Virus record (IMG/VR): IMGVR_UViG_3300047553_000733
Location: 38,185 to 102,184 of that record
DNA from: a virus
Direction: 5' to 3' (one strand)
DNA: 64,000 bases
Positions within the stretch are counted from its first letter, which is position 1. Each line of letters starts with the position of its first letter. Positions 44,607-52,330 of this stretch are shown here, one piece after another. The translations under genes and the position numbers were made by a program. The notes beneath the pieces were generated by a model. It was not told the origin of the DNA, searched no databases, and worked only from the letters and a program-made list of their open reading frames with translations.

Positions 44607-44971
44607 GGTAATATTTCAAAAGTAATTTGTGTTTGCCAATAACCAGGTGCAAGATACTGCAGTTTAAAAAACTCACCATCTTGCTGTGGAACTATACGCA
44701 CCTCAACGGTGCTGTATAGTCTTGGATGCGTAAATGTAAATCGTTTTGTTCCGCGAAGAGTTTGTGTTACAAAAGTTTCCAGATCTTGCGTATTCTGCGT
44801 AGTCATAATAAAACTCAACTGCATTGTGCTAGGCCTACGGCTGCGAACCCGTTGTTTTGCTGGGCCCGCATCAGTTTGAGTTCTAAGTATATTTACACCT
44901 ACTGATTCGCTAAATCCTTTTTGTGGAGTTTGTGGAAATCCGTTTACTGTAGGCCAACTAGGAATTGCCAT
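44603..44971 (-). CDS. Minor tail protein, gpM-like
   Basis: This 122-aa protein opens with WPTVNGFPQTPQKGFSES and has RPSTMQLSFIMTTQNTQDLE and RFTFTHPRL, the style of tail-tip M-like or DUF2460-like proteins that bind the tape measure end. It directly follows the tape measure gene (3 nt) and overlaps the L-like gene by 4 nt, the order of lambda H-M-L. The exact family is not certain but the position makes the assignment likely. Confidence 0.72.
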   Translation of the reverse strand: MAIPSWPTVNGFPQTPQKGFSESVGVNILRTQTDAGPAKQRVRSRRPSTMQLSFIMTTQNTQDLETFVTQTLRGTKRFTFTHPRLYSTVEVRIVPQQDGEFFKLQYLAPGYWQTQITFEILP

Positions 44972-44974
44972 GTA

Positions 44975-47900
44975 TTATCTCCTTGTTACTGATGGTTTAG
45001 TCATAAAGTTTCCGCTAATAGCTTGTTGCATAGGACTATTTTTACGACCTACTTCTCCTGCTACCATCTCGCCCACTATAATTTCAATCTTGCGATCACC
45101 GCGACTATCCACTGTTTCACGGGCTTCAGCTTTTTCACCACTGAAGTTATTTACAATAACTTCTACTTTATTACCTTGTGGCTTTGCCATTACACCGAGG
45201 TTACCCTCACTGTCCCTGCGTAGCGGCATAATAGCTTCTGGACCTGCTTCGCCCATTAAACCAGTTCCACGAGCAAATTTAAACAGTGTAGGATTTGTTA
45301 CTACGCTATTAGTAAACATTCCACCTTTAGCAAACTTTTCTACACCATATTCAAATGCTCCGCCTGTTGCACCTGTATATACTATACCAGCAGCATTACC
45401 ACTAGGTCCAGTTACCTTAGTAATATTTGCATTTGGTCCTGCTCCGGCCCCTACCATGCTAGTTAAAAATCCTATTATACCTTTAGCCCCACCTGCGGCA
45501 CTATAGGCTAATAGGGCCTGCTGTTGCAGCTCATATCGTATTAACCCTTCGATCATACTATCAATCATACTCTTAAAGCTAAGTTTACCAGTTTTGGCAA
45601 AGTCTACAATAGCATCAGCCATACCACTAAAAGCATTGCGGAATACTTGGTCATATGCTTGAACTCTACTGGTTAGTTGCGATTGTATTTGAAGTACTTC
45701 TAATCTTCCTTGTTTGGCTTGATCGATAGTTTGTAGATTTAGCTGCAGTACTTCATATAATGCCTGCGCTTCTTTTTGGTAGTCTGCTATTGCATCTTCT
45801 GTAAAGTTAGCTGCTGAAAGTTTTTGGGCAATTGCAAGTATTTGTAAATCATACTGTTTCTTTGCATCAAAGTTTGCTTTTTCTGCTTCTTTTACTGCCG
45901 CTATGCCCTCTAATTTAAGTTGCTGAGTTCTTAACTCATCTTCTGTATATGCAAATAATTGAGCGCGTACACCAAGAATGTCTTGTTGATTTTTTAGAAC
46001 TTGTTGGTCTTTTGCAGACTGTGCTTCTTGAATAGCATACTGCATCTCCATATTTTTTCTAACTCTACTGTAGTAGTTAGCTACCTCAGCTTGACGCTGT
46101 TGTTCTTTTAATATTTCTTGCTCAAGTTTTTGTTGCGCTTGTAGTGCTTTTATTATATCTTCTTTTGCTGCTTTATTCTTAAGTAAAGCATACCAAGTAT
46201 CCAGCGTTGCGGAAGTTATTCCATCTTTTTCAATCTGTGCTATTCTATCTGTAATACCGGATATTTCATCACGTATTACTTTGGTTGCCGCAGTTTGATT
46301 ACGCTCTTGCTGTTCAGTTTGTAACAACTGACGCTGTTTAATCTCTGTATCGCTCAGTATATCTCTGGCACCTAACTTAATTTCTGTTAGTTGTAATTCG
46401 AGATCTTTTTGTTTATTTAAGTCTGCTATACGTTGATTATCGCGGATACGAATCTGTTCTTGTTTTTGTATAAACTCATTCTGATCTACGGCCCTACTTT
46501 GCATATCCAGCTGCACGTTTTTGGCTGCAGTACCTCTACGAGCACTCTGCAGTTGCAGTAGGGCTGCTTCTGTTTGTGGCTCAATATTAGCAGTAGTCAT
46601 TGCACTGCCATCACTGCGAAGTCCTAGTTTACCTAATCCGCCTACTGCACCAAGCTCTTCGGCACGCTTAAGTAGCTGATTAATAAACTTACCTTCAGAT
46701 TCGGTTGAACCACCACGCGCATCCGCTTCTTTCTGTAATTGAGTAGCTTGATCAAATGCTAATCTAGCTTCAGCTAGAGTATTATTTTTAATCATTGTCT
46801 CAATTAACTTAGCTGTTTCGTTTAGCTCTTCGCGTCTTAGTTTAATACTTTCGCGCTCTAAACTAGCTTGTGCAGTTACTATCTCAGGACCACTTAATCC
46901 CTGTAGCAGATTCTTCTGTAAATCAATTATACCTTGTCTAAATGCACGATCTGCAGCACCTTGGATTAACTTATAGCCTGCCCTGATGCTATCATTACCA
47001 ATTTTGATAATCGCATTTTGCATATCCTGCATTTTATTTCTAACGCTGGCCATATCTTCTCTGGCTTGGCGCTCTACTTCTTTTGCGGCATTTAGCTGCT
47101 GTGTATATTGAGTTGTGTCCACGCCTCTAGCGCGAACATTTATTTTATCTTGTAAGGCTTGCAGACGGTCCACTTCCAGTTTTGCGTCCATCAGCTTTTG
47201 TTCGCCACGAACTAAAACTTTTTCTACTTCTGGCAACTGTTGAGCCATTTGTTTTAATTGGACTACCGCTTCGGGGCTTACTAATGCTAAAGATTTTGGA
47301 TCTTTTATTGCTTCTTTAATTGCTGCAATACTGGTTTTTGCATCTTGGGCAGCCAGTTTGAAGTCTATACCTAGCTTTATTAAGCTTTCGCCAAATTTAA
47401 CCATTGGATCAGTAACTGCTAAGCTTTGAATTAGCTTCTCGGCTTCGGTATTAGCACCCTTCATACTTTCGGCAAATTTTTGAGCATCCTCTCCGGCCTT
47501 AACTACGGCATTACGCTGTTCTAAAAATACTGTTGCTGCATTTTCTGCTAATTTAACAGCACCTTTTCTTCCAGATTTTTTAAGAGCTTTTTCAATACCA
47601 GCTTCTGTTAAATCTTCTGTAGAGAGTATACTTGTTAATTTTTCTTTAATAGCTTCTCGTGCAGGGCCTTCAGGTATTTGTGCTAGTTGTTGTGTTAAGT
47701 TGCCGCTAATTGTAGATGTTAAATCTTGAAATGCGCTTTTAACGCCAGGGGTTATTTCCAATATTCCCTCAAAAAGTGTATCCACCCAACCTGCTTTTTT
47801 CTCAGCAGCTGTAAAAGCACTGGTTACTTCATCAATATTTGATGCAAGCTCTCTAAATACATTTGCTCTAGCTGCTAGAGACGCTGTGGTAATTGCGTCG

Positions 47901-49693
47901 CCATAGTTATTTAAAGTACGAATACTAGTTTTAACAGTATCGTTACTAGCTTTTACAGCAGTATTAAAAATATCCATTTCTTTAGCATTTTTGCTAAATT
48001 GTGCTCGCATAACTGCGGCTATGCCTACTACTATTCCTATTGCTGCACCTACATTTCCAAGAGCACTTAATACCATGCCTACCGAAGTTGCAGCTGCAGC
48101 CATTGTACCTACAAATCTAGTTCTAAACTTATTAATACCGCCCATCTCTGTAGATTTTCTAACTTCCTCATTTAGCTTTGACATTGCATAAATAAATCCG
48201 CCAGTTTCTGTGTTGGCTCCTACTTGAGACAGTATATTTAGTCTTTCTGCACGAGCACCAGCATTTGCACTGATTCTGTTTCGTATCATTTCGCCAAAAC
48301 TTGCACGTTTAGCTTGATTTTCTTGTTGTTCATAAGCTTTTGTTAGCAAATTTTGTTCTTTTGTTAGATTACTAGTTGCATCTTTTAGTGCCTTTAATTT
48401 TTCTGCATAAGCTATAGAATCTACAGTTGCTTGTTTCTGTAAACCGCGAATTTGAGATTGAGCACGTTCCATATCTTTTGGATCCTGTCCAAAAGTTCCG
48501 GCAGCAGTTGCAGCTATTGTTTTAGTAGTGCGTAAGTTGTTATCTTTTTGATATTTTAACAAGTCTTGTGTGGCTTGTTTTACACGATTCTTAGCTTCGC
48601 CTAAATTCTTTTCTAATTCTGGAATGTTTAACTTTATTGCGCTCTGCTGCGTAAATTTGGCACCAAAAGCCTCGTTAATTTCTTTGGCTTTTTCTTTTGC
48701 CAATGTTGCAGATTTTACAAGCTCACTACGCCAGCTAACTAATGCCGGTATTGCCATAGTGGTTAGCTTAGAGGCAACTAGCCCGAGAGCTACAGTTAAT
48801 AATCCAGTATTATTTGATAGTAAATCGACAAGAGGTGTCAAAAACTTATTTATTAGCTCTAATCCAGCAGTAGCCAAATTCCTAATACTAGCTTCTAGTT
48901 TTTGATATGGGTTTGCATCTAATTGCAGTTTGCCGAACTTGTCTCTGGCTTCTGCAAGTACCGCATTAGCAAAAGCCTGACGACGTTCAAAATCTGTTAG
49001 TGTGGCTGCGCTCTTGCCAAGCTTTAGTGCATACTGTTCTGTAGCCGGTCCAATTTTAGTAAATAAACCAAGTTCATCTAATAGTTCAGGCTCTAGCTTA
49101 GTAATACCGCGTGTTAAACGACTAATAGCGTCGGTCATGTCTAGGCCAAGTGCCTGTGAAGCAGTTTTTGCATACTGACCGATTTCAATAATTTGCTTAC
49201 TCGTTAAGCCGGCTGCACTTGCTTTTGCTACTGTAGTCATTGCTTCACGCAGACTAATTGCATTATCAGTAGCTGCTACTAGTCTTTGGCTTAGTGAACC
49301 AAGAGCAACACCACTTGCAGCACCTAGCTGATCTAGTCCTTTAATCATATTTGTAGTATTGGCGGCCTCTTTTAGAGCATTAAAAGCAGCGCTTACCGCA
49401 AATAAGTTAGCAGCAACAGTTGCGTATACGCGTACTAATCCGCCCAAGCCTTGAGCTTGGTTTGCAAAGTCTCTGGCGCCTGCACCAGTTGTACCCATGC
49501 TGCCACGAGCACGGCCGTACTCAGTACCCTCACCGCGAGGTTGCATACGCGCAGCTGGGCGTAGTGCTTTCTCTGCACTGCGGGCGGCTGCGCTAAGATT
49601 TTGATTTAATTCTTTGGCTTCTTGATTTCTTTGCTTCAAGCTACCACTACTGTCGCTGACTGTTAAGTCTACATTAACTGTATTTCCTGCCAT
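44975..49693 (-). CDS. Tape measure protein (1572 aa)
   Basis: The protein is largely helical, with long charged coiled-coil stretches (e.g. ~340-430, ~840-1290), a Gly/Ala-rich hydrophobic region (~100-160 and ~535-565, GTMAAAATSVGMVLSALGNVG) and a C-terminal GGMFTNSVVTNPTLFKF...LMGEAGPEAIMPLRR, the ending found in most siphovirus tape measures. It sets tail length and helps DNA entry. By the usual ~1.5 Angstrom per residue this predicts a tail of roughly 230-240 nm (inference). It is the first gene after its own consensus promoter, separated from the chaperone genes by a terminator. Confidence 0.9.
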   Translation of the reverse strand: MAGNTVNVDLTVSDSSGSLKQRNQEAKELNQNLSAAARSAEKALRPAARMQPRGEGTEYGRARGSMGTTGAGARDFANQAQGLGGLVRVYATVAANLFAVSAAFNALKEAANTTNMIKGLDQLGAASGVALGSLSQRLVAATDNAISLREAMTTVAKASAAGLTSKQIIEIGQYAKTASQALGLDMTDAISRLTRGITKLEPELLDELGLFTKIGPATEQYALKLGKSAATLTDFERRQAFANAVLAEARDKFGKLQLDANPYQKLEASIRNLATAGLELINKFLTPLVDLLSNNTGLLTVALGLVASKLTTMAIPALVSWRSELVKSATLAKEKAKEINEAFGAKFTQQSAIKLNIPELEKNLGEAKNRVKQATQDLLKYQKDNNLRTTKTIAATAAGTFGQDPKDMERAQSQIRGLQKQATVDSIAYAEKLKALKDATSNLTKEQNLLTKAYEQQENQAKRASFGEMIRNRISANAGARAERLNILSQVGANTETGGFIYAMSKLNEEVRKSTEMGGINKFRTRFVGTMAAAATSVGMVLSALGNVGAAIGIVVGIAAVMRAQFSKNAKEMDIFNTAVKASNDTVKTSIRTLNNYGDAITTASLAARANVFRELASNIDEVTSAFTAAEKKAGWVDTLFEGILEITPGVKSAFQDLTSTISGNLTQQLAQIPEGPAREAIKEKLTSILSTEDLTEAGIEKALKKSGRKGAVKLAENAATVFLEQRNAVVKAGEDAQKFAESMKGANTEAEKLIQSLAVTDPMVKFGESLIKLGIDFKLAAQDAKTSIAAIKEAIKDPKSLALVSPEAVVQLKQMAQQLPEVEKVLVRGEQKLMDAKLEVDRLQALQDKINVRARGVDTTQYTQQLNAAKEVERQAREDMASVRNKMQDMQNAIIKIGNDSIRAGYKLIQGAADRAFRQGIIDLQKNLLQGLSGPEIVTAQASLERESIKLRREELNETAKLIETMIKNNTLAEARLAFDQATQLQKEADARGGSTESEGKFINQLLKRAEELGAVGGLGKLGLRSDGSAMTTANIEPQTEAALLQLQSARRGTAAKNVQLDMQSRAVDQNEFIQKQEQIRIRDNQRIADLNKQKDLELQLTEIKLGARDILSDTEIKQRQLLQTEQQERNQTAATKVIRDEISGITDRIAQIEKDGITSATLDTWYALLKNKAAKEDIIKALQAQQKLEQEILKEQQRQAEVANYYSRVRKNMEMQYAIQEAQSAKDQQVLKNQQDILGVRAQLFAYTEDELRTQQLKLEGIAAVKEAEKANFDAKKQYDLQILAIAQKLSAANFTEDAIADYQKEAQALYEVLQLNLQTIDQAKQGRLEVLQIQSQLTSRVQAYDQVFRNAFSGMADAIVDFAKTGKLSFKSMIDSMIEGLIRYELQQQALLAYSAAGGAKGIIGFLTSMVGAGAGPNANITKVTGPSGNAAGIVYTGATGGAFEYGVEKFAKGGMFTNSVVTNPTLFKFARGTGLMGEAGPEAIMPLRRDSEGNLGVMAKPQGNKVEVIVNNFSGEKAEARETVDSRGDRKIEIIVGEMVAGEVGRKNSPMQQAISGNFMTKPSVTRR

Positions 49694-49738
49694 AGATGCT
49701 CCTTGGCCTCTCTAAACTGAGATAATTTGTTTGCTACC

Positions 49739-49767
49739 ATTATATCACTGTGGCCTATAATTGTCAA
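49739..49767 (-). promoter_or_regulatory. Perfect-consensus sigma70 promoter for the tape measure/tail-tip operon
   Basis: On the minus strand TTGACA (49762-49767) and TATAAT (49739-49744) are 17 nt apart, preceded by TGA rather than a strict TGn at the extended -10. It lies right after the terminator of the chaperone genes and ~45 nt before the tape measure ATG (49693), which is preceded by AAGGAG. Confidence 0.88.
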
Positions 49768-49788
49768 ACCAAAAAATTTTTAGCAATA

Positions 49789-49821
49789 AAAAACCCGCTA
49801 GTTTTTACTTAGCGGGTTTTT
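49789..49821 (-). terminator. Intrinsic terminator after the tail chaperone genes
   Basis: A 12-bp stem (49789-49800 with 49810-49821) with a 9-nt loop is flanked by A- and T-runs on both sides. The right arm overlaps the last codons of the 112-aa chaperone gene on the minus strand. It closes the terminase-to-chaperone unit. Confidence 0.9.
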
Positions 49822-50143
49822 CTTGTTGTTTTTGCTTTCTAATCTCGTCAATTCTAACTTGGTCAATAACATGTATTAATTCCAAGTAAAACCTTCTGTC
49901 ACAACGAGCAATATCATAAGCATCAAATAATTCAAAGATACCATTGATATTCTTGCCTAGATAATTTCCTCCCACAAACTCCCACTCGTCTCTCAGTATT
50001 CTGTAAATACTTAGTGCGGTTTGTGCTTCCAGTGGAAAATCATCAAATTCTACAGGTATTTCACTGTCGACTGGTTCCGAGCCCAACTGCTCGCACATAT
50101 CAAAATATTGCTCCTTGGTCATACCCACAGAAGCATTTTGCAT
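49805..50143 (-). CDS. Tail assembly chaperone, T-like frame
   Basis: The second reading frame of the G/G-T chaperone pair. It can be read from its own ATG (50143, 112 aa) but is open upstream through the end of the first gene, so its main product is probably a -1 frameshift fusion of about 260 aa beginning at 50586. The sequence is acidic (SEPVDSEIPVEFDDFPLEAQ) and ends KPAK, with helical content. In lambda, gpG and gpG-T guide tape measure and tube assembly and are absent from the virion. A terminator overlaps the end of the frame. Confidence 0.8.
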   Translation of the reverse strand: MQNASVGMTKEQYFDMCEQLGSEPVDSEIPVEFDDFPLEAQTALSIYRILRDEWEFVGGNYLGKNINGIFELFDAYDIARCDRRFYLELIHVIDQVRIDEIRKQKQQEKPAK

Positions 50144-50172
50144 ATAGCTAACTAGTTGATCTTTAACTAGAA

Positions 50173-50586
50173 TCAGTTGTTCTTCGAGAAGTTTCCCAGG
50201 TCATTTACCTTTTCACTAACAAAACTATCAAAGTCGCTGCTGTTTTTCATCAGCATTAGTGCGTTTTCTTTGCTGTATGCAAGCTCATCTTCAGGATCAA
50301 ACTGAGATACATCAACAGGTACTAACAAGTTGATATATTTGAATTTTAAACCTTTCCAGCCTTTAATAGCTGCGTCAACGTATAGTTCCAAGAAAAGATC
50401 TTCATTGAATTCTTCTTGTGTTTGACGGCCTTTGAAGGTAGTTTTAGTAGATTTCTTTCGCAAGTTAATTAAGCCATCACGACTTAGGTAATTAATTTCC
50501 AGTTTAAATTCTGGAAATCCTGGAAATTCTACTTCAATTGTTTTGCTTGGTACTAGTAATGTTTTTAGGCTAATCTCTTGTGCCAT
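50173..50586 (-). CDS. Tail assembly chaperone, G-like
   Basis: This 137-aa protein follows the tail tube gene and precedes the tape measure gene, the position of lambda G. KTLLVPSKTIEVEFPGFPEF and a Lys-rich helix (LRKKSTKTTFKGRQTQEEF) are in the general style of tail chaperones, followed by a helical end. The slippery heptamer GGGAAAC lies 7 codons before its stop, and a -1 slip there extends it into the T-like frame. A strong terminator lies upstream of the gene, so part of the transcription may end there. Confidence 0.85.
   Translation of the reverse strand: MAQEISLKTLLVPSKTIEVEFPGFPEFKLEINYLSRDGLINLRKKSTKTTFKGRQTQEEFNEDLFLELYVDAAIKGWKGLKFKYINLLVPVDVSQFDPEDELAYSKENALMLMKNSSDFDSFVSEKVNDLGNFSKNN
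50191..50197 (-). promoter_or_regulatory. -1 programmed ribosomal frameshift site (GGGAAAC)
   Basis: On the minus strand the heptamer G GGA AAC sits in the correct zero-frame phase (residues Leu-Gly-Asn, codons CTG GGA AAC). It follows the X XXY YYZ rule and is nearly identical to lambda's GGGAAAG. After the slip the frame is AAA CTT CTC GAA, which runs open through the T-like gene to 49805. Predicted fusion length is ~260 aa (131 + 129). Confidence 0.88.
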
Positions 50587-50612
50587 TTTTGTCCTTGATT
50601 TAACTAAAAAGT

Positions 50613-50636
50613 GGTGCCGGAGATCAGCCCGGCACC
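50613..50636 (-). terminator. Terminator after the major tail tube gene
   Basis: An 8-bp GC-rich stem (50613-50620 with 50629-50636, loop 8 nt) is followed on the minus strand by ACTTTTTAG. It lies between the tail tube stop (50654) and the chaperone start (50586), so it may end or thin transcripts after the high-copy tube gene. Confidence 0.8.
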
Positions 50637-50653
50637 TGCTGTAAGTTCACAGC

Positions 50654-51820
50654 TTAAACTGTTGCGTGATATTCGATACTGATTTCATTAGCTGCATCAA
50701 TATCGAAGTCTGAACCAGTAAAGCCCTGTCCGTTGAATGTAATTGTTGTACTAATAACTTGTTCAGTATTAACTGTAGGAATCTGCAACATAGCTGCTGG
50801 AATCTTTAAGTCAACGTGTGTGCCACTAGCGCCGCCCATTTGAATATTGATAGCATAGTCTGGATCAATTTCATTTGCTGCATTTGCAATCAAGCCACTT
50901 AACAATCCACCAGTAGCTGTAGCACCACTACGTAGATAAGCTGTTAGCGTACCTGTAACACTACGTGTACCTGTGAAATAGGTAATTGGTAGGTTAACAA
51001 CGCCCAAGTTTGCTGGTGTTAAGTACGTTAAGTTGTTACTAAGCGTAATATTGCCGCCGGTGATAGGTACTGTAAAATCACTGCCTGTAAAGTCATTAAT
51101 TGTATTATTGACTTGTAGTACTGTTAACTTGTTAGTAATATACTTGGCTACAGTATTCTTCTCTTTGGCATCGTTTGTGCCAGTTGCTAGGTCACCGCTT
51201 GCGCTTGTAAGTGGTACTTGTGCGCTAGCTGGAGTACCTGCTTTAATATCTAGCTGGCGAATAGTACTACCCTTACCTGCCCACTGAATTGCTGCGATTG
51301 CATCAATTCCGAAGTCGATAGTGGCTGTATCTAGTGCACAGTTATCTAGCACGTATGCTAAGTCATCAAATATGATGATTAGGCCAAATGCTTGTAGCTG
51401 GTGCTTGTTACTCTGTGCAACACTTAGTGTAGCAGGAGTACCATTGGTCCATGCAGCATTTGCTGTACCAATTGCAATACTACCAGCAAAAGCATTCCAT
51501 AAATATGCTTCTTCAGCAGTAACATTACTGCCGTTATTATATGGACGTAAGTAAGTACTGAAACTAAAGTCTAGCGGCTCTAGTGCTGTGTTGAAACTGC
51601 GTTGACCACGAGCGGGTGCTTCTCCAGCTTCGTTTAGTGTAACAGTGTCAATTGTTGTGTTTTGACTAAAGGTCATGCCTTCCAATACCTGGATTTCAAA
51701 AGTATTGGTTTCGCTGAATAAGTGGTTGGTGTCTTTTAGTGCACCAGCTCTTACACGACCTTGGCTATCTACGTTGGTAGTAAAGAAAACTCTACTATTA
51801 CGAATTAAATTAACTGCCAT
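50654..51820 (-). CDS. Major tail tube protein
   Basis: This 388-aa protein matches the tail tube family by position (after the tail terminator, before the chaperones) and by sequence: MAVNLIRNSRVFFTTNVDS start, TFEIQVLEGMTFSQNTT and DFSFSTYLRPY, typical of long siphovirus tube proteins in this lineage. A Gly/Ala/Thr-rich insert near ~110-240 may form an outer decoration domain. The 3' part has a repeating VNLPITYFTGTRSV/VNTEQVISTTITFNG beta pattern. Tail tube is the most abundant tail protein; hairpins sit on both sides of the gene. The 72-nt upstream gap contains no clear promoter. Confidence 0.82.
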   Translation of the reverse strand: MAVNLIRNSRVFFTTNVDSQGRVRAGALKDTNHLFSETNTFEIQVLEGMTFSQNTTIDTVTLNEAGEAPARGQRSFNTALEPLDFSFSTYLRPYNNGSNVTAEEAYLWNAFAGSIAIGTANAAWTNGTPATLSVAQSNKHQLQAFGLIIIFDDLAYVLDNCALDTATIDFGIDAIAAIQWAGKGSTIRQLDIKAGTPASAQVPLTSASGDLATGTNDAKEKNTVAKYITNKLTVLQVNNTINDFTGSDFTVPITGGNITLSNNLTYLTPANLGVVNLPITYFTGTRSVTGTLTAYLRSGATATGGLLSGLIANAANEIDPDYAINIQMGGASGTHVDLKIPAAMLQIPTVNTEQVISTTITFNGQGFTGSDFDIDAANEISIEYHATV

Positions 51821-51871
51821 AGTTATTCCTTTTTAATTTATAACTTTGAGCACCTTTACTAGACTATTATC

Positions 51872-51909
51872 TGCGCTAGTGCACTTGAGTTATTAAAGTG
51901 CGTAGCGCA
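51872..51909 (-). other. 13-bp interrupted hairpin before the tail tube gene
   Basis: The arms TGCGCTA (51872-51878) with 51903-51909 and GCACTT (51881-51886) with 51896-51901 form a two-part stem with an asymmetric internal loop and a 9-nt apical loop. It overlaps the stop codon of the tail terminator gene. It is not followed by a T-run, so it may act as an RNA processing or stabilising site for the tube mRNA rather than a terminator. Confidence 0.6.
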
Positions 51910-52330
51910 CTTCTAAGTTAATTTCGCCAACGCCATATGGAGCCAGCAAACCTTCGTCAGTAGTAATACTCTGGATTAAAATTTCAGTTGTTTCCAGGCT
52001 ATTGACCACATCATATTGTAGTACGCGATTCTGATCTATGCACAGCTCTAAGTCGTCCAATAAGTCCTCTAGCTGTTCTTGTGCACTATCTTCGCTTTGT
52101 ACATAAACTTTTACACATACTTGCAACACGCCCCAGGTAAATTGGCTGGGCAGGTAGTCGCGTGTTTCACTACCTGGATGGATATAAACACACGGGAAAT
52201 CCTGTACTTCATCCCAAAATTTTAGTTTAGCAAAACTGTTTTGGAATATGTTAGTTTTATATTGTCCCGTGCCGTCTATTTCTTTGAATTTTTCACTCAA
52301 TGCTTTGACTATACTAGTTCGTCTGCTCAT
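51893..52330 (-). CDS. Tail terminator (tail completion) protein
   Basis: This 145-aa protein has the layout of lambda gpU/HK97 gp10-type tail terminators: an N-terminal helix (IVKALSEKFKEI), DFPCVYIHPGSETRDYLPSQF with a beta hairpin, and QVCVKVYVQSEDSAQEQLEDLLDDLELCI, ending in IQSITTDEGLLAPYGVGEINLEVRYAL. The function is to cap the tail tube and join it to the head connector. It overlaps the next upstream gene by 4 nt and carries a hairpin at its end. Confidence 0.75.
   Translation of the reverse strand: MSRRTSIVKALSEKFKEIDGTGQYKTNIFQNSFAKLKFWDEVQDFPCVYIHPGSETRDYLPSQFTWGVLQVCVKVYVQSEDSAQEQLEDLLDDLELCIDQNRVLQYDVVNSLETTEILIQSITTDEGLLAPYGVGEINLEVRYAL

Noticed and set aside
45113-45128. Second possible parS (TGTTTCACGGG...)
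   Set aside because: Only the left half matches and it is inside the tape measure gene.
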